Part shown: positions 1 through 11,381 of the stretch, piece by piece
Layout of the letters: each line of letters starts with the position of its first letter
How positions within the stretch are numbered: position 1 is the stretch's first letter
NCBI GenBank assembly: GCA_025716855.1
Contig: JAIXMQ010000031.1
Coordinates: forward strand, 292,239 to 356,238
DNA: 64,000 nt
Reading direction: 5' to 3'
Source of the DNA: Pilaira anomala
Taxonomy: Eukaryota; Mucoromycota; Mucoromycetes; Mucorales; Mucoraceae
The notes under the pieces: model-generated
The model's database searches: none
The model's input: only the letters and a program-made list of their open reading frames with translations
Told to the model about the DNA's origin: nothing
Translations under genes and position numbers: made by a program

Positions 1-2
1 GT

Positions 3-362
3 CCCATTCCTTGGCCTATTACCAATATGTTGCTTTCCATTCTACCAACCATTACCACTAAACAATACATTTTATCAGCGCTAGTATCTTCATTTAAGGT
101 TATGTTGGAAGTATGGATTGGATCTCAGTTGGCAGATATATCAAATCCAGATTTACCACCCTCAGCACATCGTGTTGCAATGATGATGATGGGCTGTGGC
201 GTATTTATTTTAGTCGCCGTGGCTTTGTGGCTTTATAGGTTGACCATGCAGAAAGTAGAGGCAAACCGTAAAACTAATCGATTGGATAATCACCGTGAAA
301 ATTTGCATGATGATTTATCTATGGTGACTATTGATCTTAATCCTTCAAAAAAGGAGATGTAA
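3..362 (+). CDS. Tvp38/TMEM64-family Golgi membrane protein, 3' part
   Basis: This is the C-terminal 119 residues of a SNARE-associated-Golgi (VTT/DedA-like) protein; the 5' end lies outside the window. Frame 3 is open from base 3 to the stop at 360-362. The start of the visible part reads PWPITN then a Pro-Thr-Ile-Thr-Thr-Lys stretch, followed by a segment with SSFKVMLEVWIGSQLAD, which fits the conserved region near the end of the VTT domain of Tvp38-like proteins. A hydrophobic helix (about residues 58-76) and a charged cytosolic tail follow. Family members act in Golgi/endosomal membranes and the wider VTT group includes lipid scramblases; the exact role here is inferred. No intron is needed in the visible part. 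Confidence 0.75.
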   Translation, partial: PIPWPITNMLLSILPTITTKQYILSALVSSFKVMLEVWIGSQLADISNPDLPPSAHRVAMMMMGCGVFILVAVALWLYRLTMQKVEANRKTNRLDNHRENLHDDLSMVTIDLNPSKKEM

Positions 363-935
363 TTTTTAATCATTTAATAAATTTTTATTAACAAAGAAGT
401 TATGAAGTTATTTACCCATAAGATCAACGCTTCTATGTCTTCTAACTATTCATTTTCTCAAAATATGTGTTTGAAGCTCCTAAAACCCAGGGAGCTTCAA
501 ATACCAGTATTAAATATGGACTCTGATCAATTTTATAAGAGTGAAAATAACATTAATTTTATAATATCGATTAAATATAAATATTAAGGTAAGTTTTTAT
601 ACATAAACGCGGCTAATAAAATAGCCTGTAATCAAATTTAATAAACATCATCAATACAATGCTGCATTGTCAAAAGGCCGGATTCGAAACATTTTGATTG
701 AAGACTAAATTATTAACTATGAAAAAAGAAACTTTAATATGGCCAACAGGAACTTTACTAAATTCAGAAGATGCACAGGGTATGACTCAAATATTTGGTT
801 CGAAAATGTTTTTTTTTTAGCTACAGAGCATTTCCTTAATATTATCAAATTAGCTTAAAATAACTACCAATAATATGAAATTTTATCCATGGCAGATCCC
901 AAAAATAAAATGGGTAATTTTAATAAAATAAAACA
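363..935. other. Intergenic region
   Basis: AT-rich spacer between the Tvp38-like gene and the convergent BRI3-like gene. It contains a 61-codon open frame (402-587) with no recognisable motif or codon pattern. I see no other feature. Confidence 0.6.
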
Positions 936-1589
936 TTATTGAGGTGCTGATGGAAGTACAATATTTGGAAATTTTCTCTTACACTTCTTACAAGTACACT
1001 AAATACATAGTATATAATATCTATTAGCACATAATGTTTTCCTTAATCATCTAATTATTACCTCTCTTTTTCCTCGATACCCACAACAATATGGGATAAC
1101 TAAAATCGCAAATAACAGCGTCTTTGTCGTTAAAAGCATACGTAAATCATGATATCCTCCATCGGTACAAGTTGACCCTAATGATTGCTCAATCCTGTGT
1201 CTCTCTGCAATGAATGGTGGTATGATTGGGTTTCCTTGTGCATCGTAACCTTGAACACCTCGAGCCTCTGCTGGAGTCCCACCAACTACACCAGGATACC
1301 CTCCACTTGATTTGGCTAATTGCTGTTGTCGAAGAATTTGTTGTTGCTCTTTTTGCATAGGTGTAGGACCAATATTATTGACCCCATAGCCTGGTGGTAC
1401 TGCATTTTTGTTATAATCTTCGCCAGGCTGTCGCATATCATTTGTAAAAGGTATTTTCGTATCCATCATACCATTATTAGGATAAGATTGTTGATTATTA
1501 GAGTAAGTTGATTGATTGTTTACATCATTATTGTTACATAGTGGCTGGTTATATGTATTATGTTGTAAAGTGTTATTATTATTACTCAT
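936..1589 (-). CDS. BRI3-like (brain protein I3-type) small membrane protein
   Basis: Two exons, 1062-1589 and 936-998, joined in phase 0 across a 63-bp GT-AG intron, give 196 residues. The N-terminal half is Asn/Gln-rich and disordered. The C-terminal half has a Cys followed by DGGYHDLR, a hydrophobic segment with FAILVIPYCCGYRGKRE, and then, from the second exon, a CTCKKC pair. Without the second exon the protein would lack its last Cys-x2-Cys, so the intron call is well supported. This order (Cys, short membrane segment, Cys-x2-Cys) resembles fungal BRI3-like proteins of endolysosomal membranes. The start was placed at the ATG before the Asn run; an upstream in-frame extension (to 1742) looks like 5' leader. 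The function is unknown beyond family resemblance. Confidence 0.6.
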
Positions 1590-1729
1590 TATATCAATTA
1601 TTTGAAAGTCGAAATAAAGGAAAATAAAAAAAAAAAGATAAAAGAGAAACGAGAAATGAACTATGATGCAATTTATGTGTGAGTGTGACATCTCGAGAAC
1701 GATGACATAAATTTTAATAAAATTACATA

Positions 1730-2152
1730 CAGAGTTTCCCACTATTTTTGGGAATTAATATGGAAATTAATGGGAAAAAATTTAAAAGTTAATAAAACCA
1801 AGTTTGAAAGTTGATGGAATAAATTTTGAAGATAAATTAAATAAAGTTGATTCTTATATAGACTTTTTAAGGCTTTACCTGTATCAAGGTTTTCCAAAGC
1901 GATAACTAAGGAGGATAATTATTGTTTTTTTCCCCAGTTTAATCGGGCCATAGTTTTTTCTTTTGATTGAGTTTTTTTTTGACTTCTCAAGAATATCGCA
2001 GGTTTCAGACCAGTTTCCCAAAATTAAGATACAATCCTTTCCAAACTTTTTTCTGATGTTTTTTGATAAACGTTTGGTTGATTGAATTTCATTGATATGG
2101 GCACTGAGCTTCATCTTTCTAAAGGGGATCAAGTCCTTCTTTCTCTTATTTT
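1730..2152 (-). repeat. Left inverted arm: deleted copy of the Fanzor 3' end
   Basis: On the minus strand this arm encodes the segment from KRKKDLIPFRKMK through LILGNWS and then jumps straight to an ETCDILEKSKK segment. In the rightward gene those parts are separated by about 390 bp (roughly 4076-4462). The rest of the arm matches 4463-4720 in inverted orientation, including the terminal repeat. The minus-strand open frame 1884-2213 spans it but lacks the RuvC-I and RuvC-III motifs, so it is a remnant. Confidence 0.8.
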
Positions 2153-2372
2153 TATAAAATAATTGAAAAAGTATGGTATTCAAAAATGAGATACGAGAAG
2201 CATCATCATGCAATGGTTAATTAGTGTAATTGCTTACGTTATAAAATACAAACAAGTTTTTTTTTACCAGTCCCAAAAACCAATAACCAGTTTGATAAAT
2301 GCTGTCAAAACCCCCCTTTTTTTTTCTTCTTCGTTCTTTCCTCTTTTTTAACAATTTCTCCCTTGAGTAAAA

Positions 2373-4573
2373 ATGGAGGGATCAGATGAACAATATACCT
2401 CTGTAAGTATTTTTAACGGGTTTAAATGTATTATTTTGCTCACATTTATTTCCACAGGTGAATAAATTATCAATAAACACTGATGATAATGGTAAAAAGG
2501 TTATGACTGTAAAGTCTTCAATTACTGGAATAGGATGGAAACCTCAATATCTTTCTATTTTGAAGAAACTCGTTCATGACGTTCATGTTATTGTACCCAT
2601 ACGTATTCGTTTACAAGATACATATTTATCCAAGAGCTTAATCTTAATTTAGAAGAGTATGCAGTCCAAGGTTTTTGCAAGGAAGTGTTTTTATCACTTT
2701 TAGACAGTAAAACTGTGAATGTTAATAGACTATCGGGCAAAGTAAAGGCATATAGAGAGATGATAAACAAGTATAAAGCATCGTATTGTAGAGATTTATC
2801 ATTCACGCCAATCAAACTACCCTCTGCTCAACAAATAGTCTCATATGAAGCTACAAAAATACAAACTGCTTGTACTAATGCAATCACTAAAGATTTTGGA
2901 AATAAGCTGAGAATGGTTGTCAATAAACTGATTGGACTAAAACAACGTATCTCACAATTGACTAGCGATTTGAAAAAGCAAGGCTAATCAAAAGAGGAAA
3001 CTAAAACCAAAATTAAAAGTAACATTCTGGAACCTGCTACACAACTTAAACTGGCTATTTCATCAAGAGATATCAGCCGAATCCCAAAAGAATTCCAAGA
3101 TCAAAAGGCTATTATCAACTGTATTAAGGACATATTTTCTGCTTATCCTGAAACTTACAAGTTTAAAAAAGATTCCATTTATTATGATGCTATTGCAAAT
3201 CCAGGGAAACACTTGCTTGCTTATTTTAAACTAGCAGAGATATGCGAGGCTAACAAGTTCAAATTATTCCAATGCTTTCCTGTAAGAAAGACTTTTATTC
3301 CGCCATATATGACTATTGATACTATGATATTGAACAATCATATATTAAAAAATTCCCAAAGCAAATTGGATAAAGGGTATATCTGGGGAAAAGTCCTAAA
3401 TTTATCTTCAAAACCTTTCAAAGATCAAGGCCTAAATAGCTCTATAAAGTTCAGAGGAACTATAATGACAGATGGCATAGGTATTTCTGTTATAAAACAA
3501 AATTTCGACACGTCTAAAGGTGGTACAAGTAATCCCAAGGCCAGTTTAGTGGAAGATGAAGAACTCAAATATATTGAACAAATCCCCAACGAGGAACTAC
3601 GATCTACAGATGGAAAATGTGTATTCATTGATCCTGGTCGACGTGATCTAATTTATTGTATGCACGAAGATAGCACAGTCAATAATAAAAAAATTTACAG
3701 GTACACGAGAAATCAAAAAGCAAAGGAAACAAAATCAACAAAAATTAAAAAGCTGCGGCAACAGTTGAAACCAAAAGACATTCAAGATTGCGAGGACAAA
3801 CTCAGCAAGTGCTCGCCACTCACAGTAAAGAAGGGAGCATTTGTTGAATACTTAAAGATTAGAGCTGAAGTTACTTGTAAAATGCAAGAATACTATTCAA
3901 ATGAAGATGTAGAGAAGGATAAGAGAAAGAAGGACTTGATCCCCTTTAGAAAGATGAAGCTCAGTGCCCATATCAATGAAATTCAATCAACCAAACGTTT
4001 ATCAAAAAACATTAGAAAAAAGTTTGGAAAGGATTGTATCTTAATTTTGGGAAATTGGTCTGCTTCCCGCACAAGGTTTCACGAACCCATTAAAGGAAAC
4101 GGATTAAGAAATAGCTTACGAAAAGAAGGGTTTAAAGTTTATCTTTTGGATGAGTTCAAAACTTCTAGTATCTGTCCTTCTTGTGAAAACAAGCTAGCAA
4201 CTTTTAAAGAATGTATTAATCCAAGGCCATACCGACGTTCGGCTAATCCAAAAGTAACATGCCATGGGCTTTTAAGGTATTTCTTACATAATTTATATCA
4301 ATGAAAGGTTTAAATAACTTGTGTTTTAGATGCTTAAATCAAAACTGTTTGGAGAAACAGGCATTAACTGAAAAGGATCAAGAGAATATAAAGTATAGAC
4401 TGTGGAACAGGGATCTTGCTGCTGTATTAAATTTTAGGAAGATCGTAATTAGCTTAAGGACTACATCCCAGAAACTTGCGATATTCTTAAGAAGTCAAAA
4501 AGACTCAATCAAAAGAAAAAACTATGATCCTAAGTTATCGCTTTGGAAAACCTTGATACAGGTAAAGCCTTAA
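2373..4573 (+). pseudogene. Fanzor (eukaryotic TnpB-like RNA-guided nuclease), degenerate
   Basis: Exon 1 is 2373-2402 (MEGSDEQYTS), with intron 2403-2457; exon 2 starts at 2458. A further intron, 4277-4329, restores the zinc finger. Motifs in order: RuvC-I FIDPGRRDL (Asp codon at 3630-3632); a RuvC-II-like strand ILILGNWS near 4050-4070; a zinc finger with CPSC at 4173-4184, then CHGLLR joined across the intron to CLNQNC; and RuvC-III WNRDLAAVLNF (Asp codon at 4412-4414). Fanzors use a guide RNA encoded at the 3' end of the gene and element. This copy is broken: one base is missing after 2594 (the frame shifts between VHVIV and THTYSFTRY), and a TAA lies at 2985-2987 within an otherwise open frame. 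The last 30 codons may also be shifted. The catalytic half (2988-4276) is open. Confidence 0.85.
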
Positions 4574-4751
4574 AACGTCTATGTAAGAATCACATTACTA
4601 ACTAACTTTTTAATTAATCTTCAAAATTTATTCCATCAACTTTCAAATTTGGTTTTAATAACTTTTAAATTTTTTCCCATTAATTTCCATTTTAATTCCC
4701 AAAAATAGTGGGAAACCCTGTAATTACCATAAATAGTCTACATGAACATTA

Positions 4752-5548
4752 CAGTGCCTCCACTCTCAAATCGTACATTTTTTGAACTTAGTGGTACATT
4801 TCTCGAAAATAAAATGGAACATTCAACTAATTAGATTCGAACAGAATTTGAACTTGATTTGGAACACTTCTCAAACTTAAATTGGAACATATTGTAAACC
4901 CCAAACTAAACAATTTTTGAAATTAGTATAGAACATTTTATTTAGATAGCCGAGGGACTTTGTTTAAGCAGTTTTCGAAATGATTTTTAGAGTGTTGAGT
5001 AATGTTGATAAGTTGAGATAAAGGGACTTGATTACATGCTTCAGTTATTCTTTGTGCGAGCGTTTCAGACTTCATAAGTTTATTACGCTTTACATTTATG
5101 CTTAACAATAGCCCAGAATTGCTCAATTGGATACATTTCTGGATAGTATGGAGGAAGATGTACTCATTTATAGTCTTCGTTTGTATTCTCTACCATCTCA
5201 CTTACTTCACTCGATGAATGAATCGGGGCATTATCTATGATAAGATAAAGACCTTTCATTTCAGGATATCTGTTCGTCTAAGATGTCGAATGTCTCTCAT
5301 AAAAATTAAGGTAATAACCAGTTGTCGTAACCGTCTTCACGTAAAAAAAACAAGCTGATTATGAATTAGAAAAGTAAAAATTAAAGAGGTGAATAATAAT
5401 GTCCACAGTGTATTCCAATTTAAGTTTGAGAAGTGTTCCAAATCAAGTTCAAATTTTATTTGAATCTAATTGGTTGAATGTTCCGTTTTATTTTCGAGAA
5501 ATGTACCACTAAGTTCAAAAAATGTACGATTTGAGAGTGGAGGCACTG
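4752..5548 (-). mobile_element. Internally deleted Tc1/mariner element
   Basis: A 797-bp element has terminal inverted repeats of about 140-150 bp (4752-4900 and 5400-5548). They begin CAGTGCCTCCACTCTC and are flanked by TA on both sides (4750-4751, 5549-5550). The repeats match with only a few differences over their length. The interior keeps part of a DDE transposase on the minus strand. It lies only about 30 bp from the right end of the Fanzor element. Confidence 0.85.
4938..5280 (-). pseudogene. Tc1/mariner DDE transposase fragment
   Basis: Reading the minus strand from about 5280, the translation contains LIIDNAPIH (second catalytic Asp) and LPPYYPEMYPIEQFW (the third acidic residue region), both classic of Tc1/mariner/IS630 transposases. 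A stop sits between them, just before the LPPYYPE motif. A frameshift follows IVKHKCK, after which the frame continues as KRNKLMKSETLAQRITEAC to a stop at 4938-4940. The N-terminal DNA-binding part and the first catalytic Asp are missing, so the copy cannot be active. Confidence 0.8.
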
Positions 5549-5795
5549 TATAACTTTTTGATGTTTTACATATGGAGTTGGTCATCTACATATAACGTGC
5601 GTAGTAAGTACTTTATTACTTCGATGATGTTTGCAATATGATTGGTCTAAAATCGATTCACTAAAATCAATGCATGCTTGATTATTTTTAAAAGTTTCGA
5701 ATTTATTAATGAAAAATGCTAATATAGAATTAATGATTTTTTGGTAGTATAAAAAAATACATGCATATGTTTGTGTGATACAAAAAACATCTCGT

Positions 5796-7338
5796 TTAAC
5801 ACAGAAGAGGGCTACTACTTCTGCTCGTTTCAGTACTGTTTGTATTGTTCTCTTCCTCCTTGGATCTTTCTTCTGCTTTGTGAGCCTCCTTCTTCCAATT
5901 AGAGCACAGCAGGATAATAACAGTTAAAAGACAAGCAACGATCAGAGTACCAGCTAAAGCAACCCAAAGACCAGCAAGTCCCCATTCCCTACGGAAACAA
6001 AGCCAGAAACCAATTGGTAAAGCAGAAAAATAATAAGAAACCAAATTACACCAAGCACCGACATGTTGACGACCCATACCATTCAATACTCCATCAGCTA
6101 CACCGGCAATATTGTCGGCAAAAACAAAGAGAGCAACCAAAGGCAATACATCAGATACAATCTGGACAACTTCAGAATCACTGGTAAAGATAAAAGCCCA
6201 AGTTTTACGGAACATTAAAAGAGTACCCGCATTTAAAGCGCCGACAGCGATACCAACTATCAAAGCAGTTCTTGCAGCAATTCTGGCTTGTTTAGGTCTT
6301 TGTGCTCCCAAAAGATTACCCACTCGATTCGCGGAAGCAATACCGACACCGAAGGCAAGAGTATAAAGTGCAGTAATAGAAGTCAAAATAATACTTTGAG
6401 CACCAAGGCTAGGGGTATCTATCCAACTAGCACCCAAGGCTATAATTTCATAAGCCCAGGTTTCGGTACAAATCAAAAGAATACCAGGTATAGCCAACTT
6501 AACCATAGGTCCCCAATGACTAAAGTTAAAAGCAGTACGAGTAGACCATGTAGGCCAGGCTTGGTAGCCGTCTACACGATAAATATATAATGCCAGTAAC
6601 AAGACAATAGCCCAATAAGAAATGCAACTAGCAATAGGGGCGCCAGCAAAGCCAAAAGAAAGACTCGGTATCCAGACAAGTACATAATTTAACAGTACAT
6701 TGAGAGGAGTACCCAAAAATAGGACCAAAGTAGGTGCATTAAAAATACCTTGAGCTTGCAGCATTTTTTTTAAAGATTCAAATAAAGCAAAGGCAGGTGC
6801 AGCTAAAATCATCCAACGTACATATTCACCAGCTAATTGAGCCACAATGGGGTCCTGACGTAATAACAAGAAAATGTACTCTGCATTCCACCAGAGGGCA
6901 ATTACAGGCACAAAAAGGAAGGACATGAAAGCTAAACAACGTTGCACATGTAATCCCACAATTGTTTTATCATCAGCACTAGTATACGATTGAGAGCAGA
7001 GTGTATCTAATGATAAAGTAGCTCCAGTGGCTACAGATAACCCAGTAATAGTGATAAACATACTACCTAATGTTGCAGATGATAATTCATTAGCACCCTT
7101 AAAAGGAGAAGAAAGGAAAAAGTCAATCATTGATAAAGTATGTAATAATCGCAAATATTAAACTTACCAAATGACCGGCACTGATGATACTGACACTTTG
7201 TAAACTATTTTGTAAAAGGTAACTAATCACCAGAGGCATCGCATTTTTGAGTAACCATTTGAATTCATAGGAATAACCCTTTTTCTGGGATCTTTTATCG
7301 ATCAAGATAGGAGTCTGTTCAGATATTATTATTGACAT
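5796..7338 (-). CDS. MATE-family multidrug/toxin extrusion transporter
   Basis: Two exons, 7168-7338 and 5796-7097, joined in phase 0 give 490 residues. The junction reads SIISAGHL|GANELSSATLG, the conserved MATE segment with Gly-His-Leu-Gly-Ala. About twelve hydrophobic segments follow, with further family-like stretches such as CSQSYTS near residue 88 and GVGIASANRVGNLLGAQRP in the second half. MATE proteins exchange cations or drugs for protons or sodium at the plasma or vacuolar membrane. The C-terminal tail is acidic and Ser/Thr-rich. The length fits fungal members (450-600). The minus-strand gene has about 250 bp between its stop and the mariner element. The substrate cannot be told from sequence. 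Confidence 0.9.
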
Positions 7339-8980
7339 AATTACTTATAAAATTTTTATTTTGATTATTCGATGATATAAGCAAATAATGAATATTCATT
7401 CAATTTTTTAAAAAGGAAAAAGTTTAAGAAGTAAGAAAGAATTTTTTTGTAAAAAAAAGGGGCAGTAGAGTAAAAGGTAAAAAGGAGAGGAAAAGAGAAA
7501 CGGAAAAGCTTATTTTAATACTGGTGCCAAAAAAAGTTTTTTTTTGCTTTACATCTCCGAAACAGAAATCAAAATCCAGACCCGCAATGACATCCAAAAG
7601 CAGTTTCATGAAGTACATCTTACAGCACGAAAAGAATATATGTCACCATGATAATTAGTCCTAGACAGACCAGATACAATGAAAAAAATCATCAGATAAT
7701 TATCAGTTAACAATTCCATTTTTGCATAATAGAGATATAAAATGTAGATCCATACATTTACTGCGACTGGTGCATTAACCAACTTGATTACTCACAAAGT
7801 TAATACTCAACATCCAAATGAAGTAAAAGAGGGAGTGTTTAGGTGACACATAAACAAACACATAATTGATGCAACTTGTAATCTTTGTTGTGTGCAATGG
7901 CGATTTTCCTAACCGCCCAAAGTTTTAAGTGGCGAATTCAAAAGAAAAAGACTAATTGGGGATACACATGATTACTTTACTATCTTCTTTACTCTTCGAA
8001 TCTTATCCTACTCATTTGATAGGATTTTCTTGTCTTCTGATTTAAATGTCACATCTATTTTTATAATCTTGTACATCTAAAATTGATAAAATTAACCGTG
8101 AGTATGGTGTAATTATTTGCCTTCCAGAAGACGTTAGTTTATTTTGCTTATTTAGTAATGATACACATAGCATAGAGCGGAGGACAATGACGATAAGATA
8201 TATATTTCTTGTTTCACATTCAGTTTGATACAATCATTCCACAAAGTATTTAAAGCTAATGGTTAATATGAAATATATATTAATGTATCTTGAATACATA
8301 GGGATCTTCCCTAATTCAAAAATACTTACGTTTAAATATCATTAAAAAAATCGGCTACAAGTAATTTATCACAAATTGAATACCTATTTGAAGATGAACT
8401 CCTTTTAGGACAATATAAGTTTTTTTTTACATGTTCTAAGTAACATCTAATCTGAGCGAAGTCCTGGTTTATAGTCGTAATGTCATGACGAACATTCATA
8501 CTCGAAATGTGTGTGATCTGGACAGAAAAGGTTATTTACTCACATCCGAAAAAAGAAACTTTTTTTTTTTCGAAAAGCATGTGGTGGCACTGAAATTTGG
8601 GCTTTTACAAGTAGCAAATCGCCCACTTTAGTAAAGGTTGCTGCTTCTGTTTATCCTGAGCAAAACATTGCTTCCAGCCCAAATTATTCATAATGAACCA
8701 AAGCTTCTGATTTGTTGTGAAGAGATATAATAGCTATTTTTTTTGGTATCCACCTGTCAAAAATTGTCAAAAATTGTCAAAATTGTCAAAAAGGTCTAAA
8801 ATCAAAGAACGGATTCGTCGATTCTTCTAAAATAAGCTCTTCATGTTTGTTGGATATAGTAATAAATAAAGTAATAAAAAATAGAAGCTGGATATCATAA
8901 ACGAAAAATAAGAACGTAATTGATCAATTTTTTTCGTACAGCTCTTTCTTTCTTTTATTTTTTACGATTCAAATATTCAA
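7339..8980. other. Intergenic region, divergent promoters
   Basis: About 1.6 kb between the divergent MATE and DPH6 genes. It is AT-rich with several T runs. A short direct repeat of the unit TGTCAAAAAT (four tandem, slightly varied copies) lies near 8755-8793. Open frames here are short and show no motif, and I see no RNA gene. Confidence 0.5.
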
Positions 8981-11315
8981 ATGAAGATTGTAGCTTTAGT
9001 AAGGTAATTCTGATTCAATTGCGAGCAAACGGTATAAATATATAAAATTAACCAAGCTTTTGAAGTGGTGGTAAAGATAGCTGTTACAACATGATGCAAT
9101 GTGTTGCCAATGGCCACGAAATTGCTGCAATTGCCAACTTGAAGCCTCCTAATGATTCAGGCAAAGGTAACTTGAATGCAGAATAAAAAAAGAGCACATG
9201 TCTTACTGAATATCTCCAAAGACGAGCTTGATAGTTTTATGTATCAAACAGTAGGTCATGACGCTATTCATTTATATTCAGAATGTATGGACGTACCTTT
9301 ATATAGACGAGAGATCGAGGGAAGATCTGTGTTGCAAGGTTCAGATTACACTGTAACAGCAGACGATGAAACCGAGGATTTGTATATGCTTTTAAAAGAC
9401 GTCTTGGTAAGAAATGAATGTGATGGCTAAAATAGGATGTTGACATTTTAAAAAAGAGCGATCATCCTGACATTAAAGGTGTATCTGTTGGCGCAATCTT
9501 ATCTAATTATCAAAGGGTTCGCGTTGAGCATGTATGTAACCGATTGGGTTTAACCTCTTTTGCATATTTATGGAGAAGAGAACAAAAAGAACTTCTGTTC
9601 GAGATGGCAAATGCTGGTGTCAATGCTATTCTTATCAAAATCGCCGCTATTGGATTAAAACCTATGCATCTAGGTAAATCTATTGGACAAATGTATCCCT
9701 TTTTGTGTAAAATGGTAGGTTTGGTTCCTGTTTTTGTAAGTTCGAAATTAACTTTCTAAAATTAACTTTCGAATAGAACGAAATGTACGAATTACACATA
9801 TGTGGTGAAGGTGGTGAATATGAGACATTTACTGTCGATTGTCCCTTATTTAAGAAACGTATTGTAGTGTAAGTACAATATAAATGAGAAGGAAAAAAAA
9901 GATATTGACCGGTATTTAGCGAAGAAACTGAAACTGTGGTTCATTCGGACGATGCATTTGCACAGGTTGCTTACCTAAGATTCAAAAAATGCTCAGTTGT
10001 AGAAAAAACAAAGGAGGAGATGGATATGAGTCAAACAATAGTTCAAGACTGGAAATCTTGGAATATGCATGATGATATTGTATCAGCAATTGAAAATGTA
10101 CAAGGTAGCTTAATTGAGCCTATAAAAAAAATAGTTTTTGAAAAACAAAATATGGTTGAACAACAGAAAAGTTTTGATTCTGATCAGTCACCATATTTTG
10201 CTATTGGTGGAACAACTGCTTATCAAAAAAATACACAAAAGCAATACTATAATATTGAGGAAGAGACAATGGCTTGCATGGAAGCAGTTCAAGGTATATG
10301 AGACTCTTTTCCCATTTATCAATGTATATTAATGTAACTTCTTTGTAGAAAAATTGACCAGCAAGCAATTAGAATGGAAGGATGTAGTAACTATGAATGT
10401 CGTTGTAGATAACATGGATGATTTTGGTAGAATTAACGCTATTTACAAGAAGTTTTTTGATATAAACCCATCTCCTCGGTAAAGTATATTCTCGCTTATC
10501 CAAACACTGCTATCGCTCACCATCTTTTTTATGAAGTGCCTTGGTTGGAACAAAATTAAATGGTAAAGCCAAGCTTCAAATTGATTTAGTAGCCATAAAA
10601 ACTATCGATAATGTAAAGAGAGATACAATGCATGTGCAAGGCTTATCATACTGGGCTCCTGCTAATATAGGACCTTATTCTCAAAGTGTAGTTGTAAGTA
10701 CTAATCAGACGGCAATCATCTGTATATTTGCTAAATTGTATGCTTATAATTATGCAGACACAAGGCCATGCTTTTGTTGCTGGGCAAATTGGTCTTGTAC
10801 CTAATACATTAGAGTTACCGGAGCCTAGATCATTTGCTGAGGAAGCAGCATTGTCTTTAAGAAACTTGGAGAACATTGTGTCCGTACTTGAATTATCACT
10901 TCGATCAGATATCGCACTTTGTTATTGTTATGTAAGTGATCCCAGTTATTTGCCTCTTGCTAAAGCAGCCTGGGAAACTTATTTGGGACAATCTGCACCA
11001 CCCACATTATATATTGCTTTATTCTCGCTCCCCAAAGGCGCCATGATAGAATGGCAAGTCTTATTAAACGCGCCTCTTCCCACTCCCTTTGGGGAAGAGG
11101 AGTACGAGAATACTACTGATGAAGAACAAGATGAAGAAACTTTGAGGAGTTTACAGCTATTGAAAATTAGAGAAGACCCATTTGGTAAGAAAAAATTAAA
11201 AATATTTTCTCAATAGAAATTCAATACAATTTTTCTAGATGTCAATTCTGTTTCCGGTGTTCAATGCAGGGCTTACGCCAAAAGTAATATGACAAGCATT
11301 GTTGCTCAAGTTACA

Positions 11316-11381
<66 letters not shown>

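Larger units (their letters stand above)
1730..4720 (+). mobile_element. Fanzor-carrying transposable element with long inverted ends
   Basis: The two ends are inverted copies. The left end reads CAGAGTTTCCCACTATTTTT and the right end, on the other strand, CAGGGTTTCCCACTATTTTT. Both are followed by the same further sequence for over 100 bases. Each end abuts a TA dinucleotide, as expected for a Tc1/mariner-type target duplication. Inside lies a degenerate Fanzor gene reading rightwards. The left arm (1730-2152) is an inverted copy of the Fanzor 3' region with an internal deletion, so the element is either a derivative with duplicated ends or two head-to-head copies. Fanzors are known from several eukaryotic transposon classes, including Mariner-like ones; the assignment here rests on the ends and the TA only. 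Confidence 0.75.

Noticed and set aside
402..587. 61-codon frame downstream of the Tvp38-like gene
   Set aside because: No motif, poor codon pattern, lies in a likely 3' UTR/intergenic stretch.
1884..2213. 109-codon minus-strand frame as a separate gene
   Set aside because: It is the inverted, internally deleted copy of the Fanzor 3' end and lacks the RuvC-I and RuvC-III motifs.
8755..8793. Possible CRISPR-like or regulatory array (TGTCAAAAAT repeats)
   Set aside because: Only four short, directly adjacent copies with no spacers in a eukaryotic genome: a simple tandem repeat.
9407..9435. 29-bp intron in DPH6
   Set aside because: Too short; the acceptor at 9455-9456 gives a 50-bp intron in the same phase and a better match to the Dph6 family spacing.
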